Source of the DNA: Cupriavidus taiwanensis
GTDB taxonomy: Bacteria > Pseudomonadota > Gammaproteobacteria > Burkholderiales > Burkholderiaceae
Length of the DNA: 64,000 nt
NCBI RefSeq assembly: GCF_900250075.1
Contig: NZ_LT977070.1
Span: forward strand, 1,992,734-2,056,733
Direction: 5' to 3'
The notes beneath the pieces are model-generated. The model was not told the DNA's origin. It ran no database searches and saw nothing but the letters and a program-made list of their open reading frames with translations. Of the stretch, positions 55,695-64,000 are shown piece by piece; the stretch's first letter is position 1; each line of letters opens with the position of its first letter. The position numbers were made by a program, and so were the translations under genes.

Positions 55695-56591
55695 ATGACA
55701 AGTCGCGTTAGCAAGGCCGTCTTCCCGGTCGCAGGCCTGGGCACCCGCTTCCTCCCGGCCACCAAGGCCAGCCCCAAGGAAATGCTTCCGGTGGTGGACA
55801 AGCCGCTGATCCAGTACGCCGTGGAGGAAGCCATGGCCGCGGGCATCACCGAGATGATCTTCGTCACCGGCCGTTCCAAGCGCGCCATCGAGGACCATTT
55901 CGACAAGGCCTTCGAACTGGAGGTGGAACTCGAGGCCAAGAACAAGCAGGCGCTGCTGGACGTGGTGCGCTCGATCAAGCCGGCCAACGTCGAATGCTTC
56001 TACGTGCGCCAGTCCGAAGCACTGGGCCTGGGCCACGCGGTGCTGTGCGCGGCCAAGCTGGTGGGCGACGCCCCGTTCGCCGTGATGCTGGCCGACGACC
56101 TGATCGACGGCCAGCCGCCGGTGATGAAGCAGATGGTGGATGCGTACGACCACTACAACTGCTCGGTGCTGGGCGTCGAAGAGATCCTGCCGGAGCAGAG
56201 CCGCTCCTACGGCGTGGTCGAGGGCCGCGAGTGGGCCGAAGGCGTGATCAAGGTCTCGGGCATCGTCGAGAAGCCCGCGCCGGAAGAGGCGCCGTCCAAC
56301 CTTGGCGTGGTCGGCCGCTACATCCTGACGCCGCGCATCTTCGACCACCTGCGCGCGCTCAAGCCCGGCGCCGGCGGCGAGTTCCAGCTGACCGACGCGA
56401 TCCAGTCGCTGCTGAGCCAGGAACAGGTGCTGGCCTATCGCTATCACGGCACGCGCTATGACTGCGGCAGCAAGCTGGGCTACCTCAAGGCGACCGTCGA
56501 GTTTGCGCTGAAGCACCAGGAAACCGGCGCACAGTTCCGCCGCTACCTGGAGCAGCGCGAGCCCCAGCTGCTGCACAGCCTGGCGGCCTGA
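55695..56591 (+). CDS. galU: UTP-glucose-1-phosphate uridylyltransferase
   Basis: A 298-residue GalU that makes UDP-glucose, precursor for the adjacent exopolysaccharide locus and other envelope sugars. The nucleotide-binding signature [62 protein letters not shown] and [10 protein letters not shown] are intact. ATG 55695 follows AAGGGA; an in-frame ATG at 55677 is possible. uppP follows 57 bases later. Confidence 0.95.
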   Translation: MTSRVSKAVFPVAGLGTRFLPATKASPKEMLPVVDKPLIQYAVEEAMAAGITEMIFVTGRSKRAIEDHFDKAFELEVELEAKNKQALLDVVRSIKPANVECFYVRQSEALGLGHAVLCAAKLVGDAPFAVMLADDLIDGQPPVMKQMVDAYDHYNCSVLGVEEILPEQSRSYGVVEGREWAEGVIKVSGIVEKPAPEEAPSNLGVVGRYILTPRIFDHLRALKPGAGGEFQLTDAIQSLLSQEQVLAYRYHGTRYDCGSKLGYLKATVEFALKHQETGAQFRRYLEQREPQLLHSLAA

Positions 56592-56648
56592 CGGTCTCCT
56601 GCCCCACGCCCCTTCCGAACCGCACAGCAACCACGAGGCCGCCGCCAA

Positions 56649-57464
56649 ATGATCGACTGGATCCACCTGGGCAAGGCATTCCTTCTCGGCCTGCTCGAGG
56701 GCCTGACGGAATTCCTGCCCATTTCGAGCACCGGGCACCTGATCCTGGTCGGCGACTGGATCGACTTCGCCTCGCACGAGGCGCGCGTGTTCGACGTGGT
56801 GATCCAATTGGGCGCGATCCTGGCCGTGTGCTGGCTGTACCGTGCAAAGATCACCGACCTGTGCGAAGGCGTGGTGCGGCGCGATCCCGACGCGCTGCGC
56901 TTCGCCACCGCGGTGCTGGTCGCCTTCCTGCCGGCCGCGGTCATCGGCGCGCTGCTCATCGGCCCGATCAAGCACCATCTGTTCGATCCGGCCGTGGTCG
57001 CCGCCGCACTGATCGCGGGCGGCCTGGTCATACTCTGGGTCGAGCGCCGCAGCACCGTGCCGCGCATCCACGCCATCGAAGACTTCGGCTGGAAACAGGC
57101 CATCGGCATCGGCTTCGCGCAGTGCGTGGCGATGATTCCCGGCACGTCCCGCTCCGGTGCCACCATCATCGGCGGCATGCTGTCGGGCGTGTCGCGGCAG
57201 GCGGCGACCGAGTTTTCCTTCTTCCTTGCCATCCCCACCATGCTTGGCGCCGCCACCTACGACGCCATGCGGCACTACCACCTGCTCAGCCTACAGGACA
57301 TCTGGTCCATTGCCGCCGGCTTCACCGCCGCGTTCCTCTCCGCGCTCTTTGTGGTCAATGCGCTGGTGCGGCTGGTGGCGCGGCATTCGCTGCGGGTGTT
57401 TGCGTGGTATCGGATCGGGTTGGGGGTGGTGATTGGGGTGGTGAGCCTGGGGTGGTCGGTTTGA
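56649..57464 (+). CDS. uppP: Undecaprenyl-diphosphatase UppP (BacA)
   Basis: A 271-residue multi-pass membrane phosphatase that recycles undecaprenyl pyrophosphate, the carrier used in murein and polysaccharide synthesis. Both active motifs are present: LEGLTEFLPISSTGHLILVG and PGTSRSGATIIGGMLSGVSR. Overproduction of this family gives bacitracin resistance. It follows galU in the same direction, so carrier recycling and sugar supply are grouped next to the polymer genes. Confidence 0.94.
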   Translation: MIDWIHLGKAFLLGLLEGLTEFLPISSTGHLILVGDWIDFASHEARVFDVVIQLGAILAVCWLYRAKITDLCEGVVRRDPDALRFATAVLVAFLPAAVIGALLIGPIKHHLFDPAVVAAALIAGGLVILWVERRSTVPRIHAIEDFGWKQAIGIGFAQCVAMIPGTSRSGATIIGGMLSGVSRQAATEFSFFLAIPTMLGAATYDAMRHYHLLSLQDIWSIAAGFTAAFLSALFVVNALVRLVARHSLRVFAWYRIGLGVVIGVVSLGWSV

Positions 57465-57659
57465 CCCAAGTGCCGTCGCGACGCATGGCGGCACCGCTGT
57501 CTACCGGTGCTCCCCAGGGTTGGTGGTGCACCAAGTGAAGTCACTACATCGGGATAGGCCCTATTCCCCCGCCCCGGCGTGAATGCTATCGTGCAGCGGC
57601 TTGCCGGTCCCGCCGCACCTCACGTCGGCAAGGCGTCAATAGGATTGCGTACCACCGCT

Positions 57660-58586
57660 ATGTCGAGACAGATTCCCCCACTGAACCCGCTCAGGGCGTT
57701 CGAAGTGGCTGCCCGGCATCTGAGCTTCACGCGGGCCGCGGAGGAACTGTTCGTCACACCGTCGGCGGTCAGCCACCAGATCAAGGCACTGGAAGAAAGC
57801 CTGGGCGTGCAGTTGTTTATCCGCGACGCCAAGGCGCTGGTCCTGACCCCGGCCGGCACCGCCTACCTGCCCAGCGTGCAGCTGGCCTTCAAGCAGCTCG
57901 CCGATGCCACGCACCGCCTGCACAGCAAGGACCGCCCCGCGCTGAAGGTCAACATGCCGCCCACGTTCGCGGTCAAATGGCTGATCCCGCGCATGGACCG
58001 CTTCATGAAGGCGCACCCGGACATCGACCTGAAGGTATCCACCTCGAACCATCGCATCGACTTCGAGCGCGACGATTTCGACATGGCGATCCGCTATGGC
58101 CGCGGCGACTACCCCGGCCTGCACTGCGAGCTGTGCATGGCGGTCGAAGTCATCCCCGTGTGCAGCCCGGCGCTGCTGCGAGGCCCGCAGCCGCTCGAAA
58201 CACCGTCCGACCTGAAGCACCATACGCTGCTGCACGACGACAGCACCTATACGGACGTGAGCAACCCCGACTGGGCGATGTGGCTGGAGCATGCGGGCGT
58301 GACCGATGTCGACGCCAGCCGCGGGCCGTCGTTCTGGCCTAGCCACCTGGTCATCAACGCCGCGCTCAATGGCCTGGGCGTGGCGCTGGTGAAGAAGAAC
58401 TGGATCGAGCAGGACCTGGCTGAAGGCCGCCTGGTGCGCCTGTTCGAAGCGATCCGGCTGCCGGTCGAATTCTCTTACTTCGTGGTGTTCCCGAAGGAGC
58501 GGCTGGAGGATCGCCGCATCCGCAGCTTCACTGACTGGATCCGCGCTGAAGTGTCGGCGGAACAGCAGCAGCCGTCCCCCGTCTGA
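57660..58586 (+). CDS. LysR-family transcriptional regulator, GcvA-like
   Basis: A 308-residue LysR regulator. The N-terminal winged HTH reads LNPLRAFEVAARHLSFTRAA, EELFVTPSAVSHQIKALEES; the substrate domain (residues about 95-300) contains FDMAIRYGRGDYPGL typical of GcvA-type members. ATG 57660 gives a standard start. It converges with the reverse catabolic cluster at 58639-63107, which it could regulate, although LysR genes usually diverge from their targets. Confidence 0.9.
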   Translation: MSRQIPPLNPLRAFEVAARHLSFTRAAEELFVTPSAVSHQIKALEESLGVQLFIRDAKALVLTPAGTAYLPSVQLAFKQLADATHRLHSKDRPALKVNMPPTFAVKWLIPRMDRFMKAHPDIDLKVSTSNHRIDFERDDFDMAIRYGRGDYPGLHCELCMAVEVIPVCSPALLRGPQPLETPSDLKHHTLLHDDSTYTDVSNPDWAMWLEHAGVTDVDASRGPSFWPSHLVINAALNGLGVALVKKNWIEQDLAEGRLVRLFEAIRLPVEFSYFVVFPKERLEDRRIRSFTDWIRAEVSAEQQQPSPV

Positions 58587-58589
58587 GCA

Positions 58590-58617
58590 CAGCTTGCGGG
58601 GCGCGTCCCGCAAGCTG
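58590..58617. terminator. Bidirectional hairpin between LysR and thioesterase genes
   Basis: CAGCTTGCGGG and CCCGCAAGCTG form a perfect 11-bp stem with a 6-base loop, exactly between two convergent stops. No T-run is present. Confidence 0.6.
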
Positions 58618-58638
58618 CACGCGCCTGGCCGCGCGAAG

Positions 58639-59049
58639 TCAGGCCGCGGCGGGCATCGATGCCGTCTTTTTCTGCACGCGTGCGCGCAAGCGCTCGACAT
58701 CGACCACGAAGCGGCGATGCGTGCCGCTGCAAACCCGCTCCACCGCATCGTCGGCCGTCACGCTGAAGGTGACACTGCGGCCATCGATGGCCGTGACCTC
58801 GGCGTGGATGCGCACCTCGCCGCCCAGCGGCGTGGCACCGGTGTGTTGCACCGACACCTCAGCGCCCACCGAGCTTTCGCCATCCTCGAGAAAGCCTTGC
58901 AGGAAGTCGAGGCAGGTCTGTTCGATATCGCGTACGAGCTCGGGCGTGGCATAGATGCGCAGGCTCTCGCCAAGAAAATCGATGGTGCGCTGGCGGTCCA
59001 CCGTCAGCGTGCGTGCGCAGGTTGCGCCAGGTTGCAATCCGTTATTCAT
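58639..59049 (-). CDS. FlK-like hotdog thioesterase
   Basis: A 136-residue protein resembling the fluoroacetyl-CoA-thioesterase-like family: IYATPELVRDIEQTCLDFLQ, VQHTGATPLGGEVRIHAEVT and a C-terminal RRFVVDVERL. The Glu and His expected for catalysis are in IEQTC and QHTGATP. It should hydrolyse a small acyl-CoA. It is the last gene of the reverse cluster, 17 bases after the amidohydrolase. Confidence 0.78.
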   Translation of the reverse strand: MNNGLQPGATCARTLTVDRQRTIDFLGESLRIYATPELVRDIEQTCLDFLQGFLEDGESSVGAEVSVQHTGATPLGGEVRIHAEVTAIDGRSVTFSVTADDAVERVCSGTHRRFVVDVERLRARVQKKTASMPAAA

Positions 59050-59066
59050 CAGGGGTTCCTTTCAGG

Positions 59067-59993
59067 CTACAGGCGATAAAAGCGAGCGGCGTTGTCGTGC
59101 CACAGCGCGCGCTGCTGTTCGGGCGGATAGATGGCGATGGCGGCGCGGAAGCCCGCGACGATGGTGCCGTAGCTTGCCACCAGGCTGTCTACCGGGTAGT
59201 TGCTGGCGAACATGCAGCGTTCCGCGCCGAAGATGGCGATGGCGTCGCGGATCACGGGCACGTTGTCAGCCTGCGTCCACGGCTTGCCCGGCAATCCCAG
59301 GCCCGAGATCTTCACGGCGACATTGGGCTGCCCGGCCAGCTCGGCCATCGCGGCGCGCCAGCCGGCCAGGCCGGCTTCACTGCGATCGGCCGGCAGCCCG
59401 GTATGGTTCAGGATCAGCTGCGTGCCCGGGAAATCCCGTGCCAGCGCGGCCGCCTGATCCAGGTTCCACCACGGCGCCTGCAGGTCGAAGGACATGCCGT
59501 GCCGGGCCAGCAAGGCATAGCCACGCCGCCAGCGCGCATCGTCCATCGATCCCGGCACGCCGCGCCGCGCATCCTCGCGCCGCGCCGCGGTCACCGGCTT
59601 GTTGCGAATGCCGCGCATCATGGCGCAGGCGGCATGGCCCGCAAGCACTTCCTCGACATCGCCGCGGTCAAGCTGGGCATGGCCGACGATCACCGTTGGC
59701 CGTCCCGTCCGTGCGGCGAGCTGCGCCAGCCAGGCGGTCTCGTCGACGGGATTGGCGCGCGCCCATTCGGCCTCGACATGCACCGTCTTCACCGGCGCGC
59801 AGCCAGCCGTATCGCGGGCGAGATCCTCGGGCAGATAGCTCCTGCGCAGCGCCGAGTAATCGCCATAGCGGAAGTTCCGCACCGTTTCTTCCTGCAGCCA
59901 CGGGTACGGGTTGCGCTGCAGGTCCCAGAAATGCTGGTGCGCGTCGATAAAGGGCTCGACGGACGCCGTGCCCTCCGCGGGTGTGTCGCGCAT
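59067..59993 (-). CDS. Amidohydrolase_2 family metal-dependent hydrolase
   Basis: A 308-residue TIM-barrel hydrolase with the metal-binding HxH in FIDAHQHFWDL (H19, H21), further His in HVEAEWA and NHTGLPADRS, and the C-terminal Asp-bearing FASNYPVDSL. Related proteins are lactonases (LigI, L-fuconolactonase) or decarboxylases; the substrate here is unknown. ATG 59993 lies 5 bases after the binding-protein stop. Confidence 0.83.
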   Translation of the reverse strand: MRDTPAEGTASVEPFIDAHQHFWDLQRNPYPWLQEETVRNFRYGDYSALRRSYLPEDLARDTAGCAPVKTVHVEAEWARANPVDETAWLAQLAARTGRPTVIVGHAQLDRGDVEEVLAGHAACAMMRGIRNKPVTAARREDARRGVPGSMDDARWRRGYALLARHGMSFDLQAPWWNLDQAAALARDFPGTQLILNHTGLPADRSEAGLAGWRAAMAELAGQPNVAVKISGLGLPGKPWTQADNVPVIRDAIAIFGAERCMFASNYPVDSLVASYGTIVAGFRAAIAIYPPEQQRALWHDNAARFYRL

Positions 59994-59997
59994 GGGC

Positions 59998-60978
59998 CTA
60001 CTCCTTGACGCTGATGCGGCTGGCAAGCTGCCTGAACTGCGCTGACTCCTTCACCATGGCGGCCTGCAGCGTCACGTCATCGGCATAGGTATCGGTGCTG
60101 AAATGCAGCTTCTCCAGCGTCTGGCGCATCACCGGCTCCTGCACGGATTTCGCGATCGCCGTCTTCAGCACCGCGATCACCTCCGGCGGCGTGCCCTTCG
60201 GTGCCGAAATACCGCGCCAGATGCCCATCGACAGGTCGATATTGCGCTCCTTCAGCGTGGGCACGTTGTCGAAGCCGCTGACTCGCTTGTCGGCCATCAC
60301 CGCCAGCACCTTGAGCTTGCCCGCGGCCACGTGCGTGAAGACCTCCGCCGTGCTGACCGTGACCGCATCGATATGCCCGCCCAGCAGCGCGAGCGTGGCG
60401 GGAGCGCCGCCGGCATAGGGGATATGGTTGAACTTCGCGCCAGTCTTGTCGGCCAGCGCGGCGGCCGCCATATGCCACGCGGAGCCCTGCCCCGCGTTAC
60501 CCACGCGGATATTGGCGTCCGGCTTGCGCGCATCGGCGACAAACTGCTCGATCGTGGTCCACGGTGCATCGGCCCGCACCGCCACGGCGGCCGGGTCCGC
60601 GTTCAGGCGTGCGATGGGAACGAGGTCCTGGTAGGTGAACTTGGCCAGCCCGAGGTAATTCAGGAAGGTCAGCTCGCTGGACGACAGCACCAGCTTGTAC
60701 CCGTCCGGCTTCGCGTTGACCACTTCGCCCAGGCCTACCGAGCCAGTGGCACCCGGCTTGTTTATCACGACGATCGGCTGTGGCAGGTGTTTCGCGGCCG
60801 CGGCAGCCAGCGCGCGCGCCACCACGTCCGCCCCGCCGCCTGTCTGCCACGGCACGATCAGTTCAATGCGCCGGCTGGGGTAGGTTTCCGCACTCGCCGT
60901 GGCCGTACCACCCAGCAGTCCGAGCACCACGGCCGCCGGCATCGCCCAGCGCCGCATCCGCGAACATGACATCGTCAT
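59998..60978 (-). CDS. Bug/TctC-type periplasmic solute-binding protein
   Basis: A 326-residue tripartite-tricarboxylate-transporter binding protein with a signal peptide (AAVVLGLLGGTATASA) and the family core YPSRRIELIVPWQTGGGADV, VVINKPGATGSVGLGEV, HIPYAGGAPATLALLGGH. These proteins bind carboxylates and are numerous in Cupriavidus and Bordetella, often without membrane partners. No TctA/B genes lie nearby. Position in the cluster suggests it binds the substrate of the neighbouring enzymes. Confidence 0.9.
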   Translation of the reverse strand: MTMSCSRMRRWAMPAAVVLGLLGGTATASAETYPSRRIELIVPWQTGGGADVVARALAAAAAKHLPQPIVVINKPGATGSVGLGEVVNAKPDGYKLVLSSSELTFLNYLGLAKFTYQDLVPIARLNADPAAVAVRADAPWTTIEQFVADARKPDANIRVGNAGQGSAWHMAAAALADKTGAKFNHIPYAGGAPATLALLGGHIDAVTVSTAEVFTHVAAGKLKVLAVMADKRVSGFDNVPTLKERNIDLSMGIWRGISAPKGTPPEVIAVLKTAIAKSVQEPVMRQTLEKLHFSTDTYADDVTLQAAMVKESAQFRQLASRISVKE

Positions 60979-61025
60979 GGTTGTCTCCTGTCTCTTATCG
61001 GTATAGATGATGACCGCGGCTGCGC

Positions 61026-62258
61026 TCAGGCAGCGCCGCGTTCCAGTTCCTTTGCGCGGGCCGGTGCGCCGAACGCCCCCTGCGCACGCAACCGCGTGAC
61101 GGTGGCCGCGTCCAGGCCAAACTCGCCCAGCACCTCATCGGTATGCTGGCCAAGCAGCGGCGCCGGATAGCGCACCTGCTGCGGCGTGCCGCTCAGCTTG
61201 ACCGGGAACCCGAGCGCCTTGACCCGCCCTTCGACCGGGTGATCGATCTCCAGCACCATGTCCCGCGCCACCGCCTGCTCGCTGGCCAGCGCTTCGTCGT
61301 AGGTGAAGATCGGCGCCGCCGGCACACCGGCCGCCAGCAGCGCATCGACCCACTGCGCCGCCGGCTTGCGCGCGAATTCTGCCTCAATTTCAGGGATCAG
61401 CGCGGCGCGGTTGCGGATGCGGGCGGCGTTGTCGGTAAAGCGCGGGTCGGCCAGCAGGTCGGGCCGCCCGATCACCTCGCACAGCGCGGCCCACAGCTTG
61501 GGGTTGGCCGCGCCGATGACAAAGTGCCGGTCGGCGGCGCGCACCGCCTGGTACGGCGCGCTCATGCGGTTGGCGCTGCCGATCGGCACCGGCACGTCGC
61601 CGGTGCCCCAGAATTCGGCCGACTCCCACACCGACAGCCCCAGCGCCGTCTCGAACAGCGACGCATCCACGTATTGCCCCTGCCCGGTATGCTCGCGCCC
61701 CATCAGTGCGCTCAGGACGCCATAGGCGGTGAACAGCCCCGCCCCCAGGTCGGCGATCGGCACGCTGGCCTTGACCGGCGGCGCGTCCGGATGGCCCATC
61801 ACGCTCATCACGCCCGACATGGCCTGCGCGATCAGGTCCAGCCCAGGGCGCCGCGACCACGGCCCGGTCTGGCCGAAGCCGGAGATGCTGGCATAGACCA
61901 GGCGCGGGTTGATCTCGCGCAGCACCGCATAGTCGATCTTCAGGCGGGCAGCCACGCCTGGACGGTTGTTTTCCACCAGCACGTCGGCACCGCGCACCAG
62001 TTCATAGAAGGCCTCGAGGCCCGCCGGGTTCTTCAGGTCGATCTCGACACTGCGCTTGTTGCGGTTCAGCGCCAGGAAGCCGCCGCTGTCTTCGCCCTTG
62101 AGCCGGAAGCCCATCGACTTGCGGGTCTGGTCGCCGGCACCCGGCGCCTCGACCTTGATGACGTCGGCGCCCATGTCGCCCAGCAGCATGCAGCAGAACG
62201 GACCCGCCATGATCTGGCTGACGTCCAGGACCTTGATTTTCGATAACGGCAAATTCAT
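61026..62258 (-). CDS. CaiB/BaiF-family (class III) CoA transferase
   Basis: A 410-residue formyl-CoA-transferase-type enzyme: VLDVSQIMAGPFCCMLLGDM, GADVIKVEAPGAGDQTRKSM, NKRSVEIDLK, ENNRPGVAARLKIDY, with the catalytic Asp expected in PIADLGAGLFTAYG. It should move CoA between two carboxylic acids, probably activating the acid brought by the binding protein. Start ATG 62258; the enoyl-CoA hydratase lies 69 bases upstream in the same direction. Confidence 0.9.
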   Translation of the reverse strand: MNLPLSKIKVLDVSQIMAGPFCCMLLGDMGADVIKVEAPGAGDQTRKSMGFRLKGEDSGGFLALNRNKRSVEIDLKNPAGLEAFYELVRGADVLVENNRPGVAARLKIDYAVLREINPRLVYASISGFGQTGPWSRRPGLDLIAQAMSGVMSVMGHPDAPPVKASVPIADLGAGLFTAYGVLSALMGREHTGQGQYVDASLFETALGLSVWESAEFWGTGDVPVPIGSANRMSAPYQAVRAADRHFVIGAANPKLWAALCEVIGRPDLLADPRFTDNAARIRNRAALIPEIEAEFARKPAAQWVDALLAAGVPAAPIFTYDEALASEQAVARDMVLEIDHPVEGRVKALGFPVKLSGTPQQVRYPAPLLGQHTDEVLGEFGLDAATVTRLRAQGAFGAPARAKELERGAA

Positions 62259-62327
62259 GGATACCACCTGAGGTTGAGGCGGCCGCATTGGAATGGCGGC
62301 GCCGCGGTGTCTGGAAAAAAGGTGCTG

Positions 62328-63107
62328 TCAACGGCCCACGAACTGCGGCCGGGTCTTGTCGATAAAGGCGCGGTGCCCGATGCGGAAATCCTCGGTATCG
62401 AAGCAGGCATAGGACTCGGCATGCTCTTCCGGACGCAGCGGCGCGGGATCGAGCAGCCGGCGCACGAACTGCTTGTGCCAGCGCGCCACCAGCGGCGCGC
62501 CGGCGGCAATGCGCCGTGCCGCCGCGTAGGCTTCGTCCGGCACGGCCTCGTCCGCCACCACGCGGTTGACCAGGCGCTTGTGCAGGGCCTCGTCGGCGTC
62601 GAACACGCGGCCTTCCAGCACAATCTCGAGCGCGGTCGCGGGTCCCGCCAGCGCCACCAGCCCGCCGAGTTCGCCATACGACATCACCAGCCCAAGCCGG
62701 TTCACCGGCACGCCGAAGCGGCTCGACCTGCCGCAGATGCGCAGGTCGCACATCGACGCGATCTCCAGCCCGCCGCCGACGCAGGCGCCCTGGATCAGCG
62801 CGACGGTCGGGTGCCGGCATTCGGCGATGGCGCGCATGGTGGCGTTGGTGATCTCGCCATATTGCTGCGCCTGCGCGGCGTTGGCGCGCATGGTGTCGAA
62901 CTCGGCGATGTCGGCGCCGGCGGCGAAGGCCTTGTCGCCGGCGCCGCGCAGCACCACGCAGCGCAGCGTGTCGTCGGCCGACAGGCCCTGGATGGCTTCG
63001 GTCAGCCCCTGCCACATGGACAGGTCCATGGCATTGAGCTTGTCCGGGTTGTTCAGCGTGATGGTGGCGACCTGCGCGTCGCGTTCGATCAGAATCGGTT
63101 GTCTCAT
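62328..63107 (-). CDS. Enoyl-CoA hydratase/isomerase family protein
   Basis: A 259-residue crotonase-fold protein. Oxyanion-hole segments FAAGADIAEFDTM and GACVGGGLEIASMCDLRIC are intact, and SYGELGGLVAL carries a Glu at the catalytic region. It should hydrate or isomerise an acyl-CoA formed by the neighbouring CoA transferase. ATG 63107 begins MRQPILIERDAQVATITLNN. It is the first gene of the reverse cluster and diverges from the alcohol dehydrogenase gene. Confidence 0.88.
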   Translation of the reverse strand: MRQPILIERDAQVATITLNNPDKLNAMDLSMWQGLTEAIQGLSADDTLRCVVLRGAGDKAFAAGADIAEFDTMRANAAQAQQYGEITNATMRAIAECRHPTVALIQGACVGGGLEIASMCDLRICGRSSRFGVPVNRLGLVMSYGELGGLVALAGPATALEIVLEGRVFDADEALHKRLVNRVVADEAVPDEAYAAARRIAAGAPLVARWHKQFVRRLLDPAPLRPEEHAESYACFDTEDFRIGHRAFIDKTRPQFVGR

Positions 63108-63227
63108 GGTTGTCGTTGGTGTGGAGGAGGCCCGGATGGTGCGGGCGATGGTCCGGAGTCCGGCTGGTCTGCGCCAGTCTAGGGCCCGCGCCGCGCGCCG
63201 CAAAACGAGAAAATCTCAGCGCCGTTT

Positions 63228-63266
63228 CAAGAAAAACTAGGCGTCCGCTGCTGTGAGTTTTTCTTG
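63228..63266. promoter_or_regulatory. Inverted repeat CAAGAAAAACT-N17-AGTTTTTCTTG
   Basis: Perfect 11-bp arms (63228-63238 and 63256-63266) between the divergent hydratase and dehydrogenase genes, next to a smaller dyad GAGA-AAA-TCTC (63207-63217). Its position fits a regulator binding site controlling one or both sides. Confidence 0.5.
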
Positions 63267-63384
63267 GGCTGCCTTCAAGTAAATCCACGTTGTGACCCGC
63301 GGGCCTTGTTCCTAGACTTCGTCACCAATGCAGCCGGCCCGCCCCCCGGGGCACACGGCGCACCCCACACAGCATGGAGACAAG

Positions 63385-64000
63385 ATGGCCCTGATCAACT
63401 ACATCACCCAGATCCAGATCGACTTCGGCGCGATCGGGCTGCTGGCCCAGGAATGCGAGCGCATCGGCATCACGCGCCCGCTGGTGGTCACCGACGCCGG
63501 CGTCAAGGCCGCCGGCATCGTGCAGCGCGTGCTGGAGCAGCTGCGCCCCGGCTGCGAGGCAGTGATCTTCGACGGCACGCCGTCCAACCCGACCGAAGCC
63601 GCCATGCGCGAGGCCATGCGCCTCTATGGCGAGTACCGTTGCGACGGCATCATCGCGGTGGGCGGCGGCTCACCGATCGACCTGGCCAAGGGGGTGGCGG
63701 TCTGCGCCACCCACGACGGCCCGCTGCGCCAGTTCGCCGCGATCGAGGGCGGCGTGGCACGCATCACGGCTGCCACCGCTCCGGTGATTGCGATCCCCAC
63801 CACCGCCGGCACCGGCAGCGAAGTCGGCCGCGGCGCCGTGCTGATCCTCGACGACGGCCGCAAGGTCGGCGTGCTGTCGCCGTACCTGGTGCCGCGCGTG
63901 GCAATCTGCGATCCGGAGTTGACACTGGGCCTGCCGCCGATACTGACGGCGGCCACCGGCATGGATGCCATCGCGCATTGCCTGGAAACCTTCATGGCCC
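63385..64000 (+). CDS. Iron-containing alcohol dehydrogenase (partial)
   Basis: The first 205 codons of a group III metal-dependent alcohol dehydrogenase, cut by the window end. The NAD-binding GGGSPIDLAKGVAV, IPTTAGTGSEVGRGAV and the metal-binding start TAATGMDAIAHCLETF are present. The frame runs to the last base without a stop. It is divergent from the enoyl-CoA hydratase and probably part of the same catabolic unit. Confidence 0.9.
   Translation, partial: MALINYITQIQIDFGAIGLLAQECERIGITRPLVVTDAGVKAAGIVQRVLEQLRPGCEAVIFDGTPSNPTEAAMREAMRLYGEYRCDGIIAVGGGSPIDLAKGVAVCATHDGPLRQFAAIEGGVARITAATAPVIAIPTTAGTGSEVGRGAVLILDDGRKVGVLSPYLVPRVAICDPELTLGLPPILTAATGMDAIAHCLETFMA

Overview
The window is a GC-rich bacterial chromosome segment that looks like a betaproteobacterium of the Burkholderiaceae, most likely Cupriavidus/Ralstonia. 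The basis is the prpC-acnD(acnM)-prpF arrangement of the 2-methylcitrate cycle, a Bug/TctC-type binding protein, the CX14CX2C-type QueE, and the general protein style. The assignment is from memory of these families, not from a database search. Long antisense reading frames are common here because of strong G/C bias at codon third positions; they are treated as shadows.

Layout. (1) 1-4.1 kb: end of prpC, then acnD and prpF (propionate catabolism). (2) 4.1-25.6 kb: mostly housekeeping genes: a periplasmic asparaginase, a thioesterase, a DUF1289 protein, a MOSC protein with a glutamine amidotransferase, a penicillin/AHL-acylase-type Ntn hydrolase, an aldehyde dehydrogenase, a YbiT-type ABC-F ATPase, an LD-carboxypeptidase next to tadA, queD-queE (queuosine), several DUF proteins, a FAD/Rieske oxidoreductase, and a polyamine pair (PuuB-like oxidase with homospermidine synthase). 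(3) 25.7-34.5 kb: an accessory surface locus. A ~1,400-residue Ig-repeat autotransporter is divergent from three tandem tail-collar (microcystin-dependent-protein type) genes, followed by a protein with a LamG-like front and a Ser/Thr-rich alternating segment reminiscent of beta-pore-forming proteins, and a convergent LuxR-type regulator. (4) 34.7-43.4 kb: a TVP38/DedA-like membrane protein, hipBA with a four-site phased operator array, three tRNA genes (Asn, Gly, Thr), two paralogous unknown genes, and between these a beta-barrel outer membrane protein and a large lipoprotein.

(5) 44.0-57.5 kb: an exopolysaccharide locus. Two forward genes (a polyisoprenyl-phosphate sugar transferase and one glycosyltransferase) converge on a seven-gene reverse operon (Wza, Wzb, Wzc, a Wzy-like polymerase, a pyruvyl transferase, a Wzx-like flippase and a secreted glycoside hydrolase). 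It is flanked by galU (UDP-glucose supply) and uppP (carrier-lipid recycling), so the whole set could make, polymerise, export and trim one polymer. (6) 57.6-64 kb: a LysR regulator convergent with a reverse catabolic cluster (FlK-like thioesterase, amidohydrolase, Bug-type binding protein, CaiB-type CoA transferase, enoyl-CoA hydratase), and divergent from it an iron-containing alcohol dehydrogenase cut by the window end. The substrate of this cluster is not evident.

Regulatory DNA readable by eye includes several intrinsic-terminator hairpins, operator-like dyads upstream of the asparaginase, between DUF2239 and the Rieske gene, upstream of hipB (four sites exactly 27 bp apart), between the autotransporter and the tail-collar genes, and between the hydratase and the alcohol dehydrogenase, and a perfect 12-bp stem in the galU leader. 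No rRNA, CRISPR array, insertion sequence or transposase was found.
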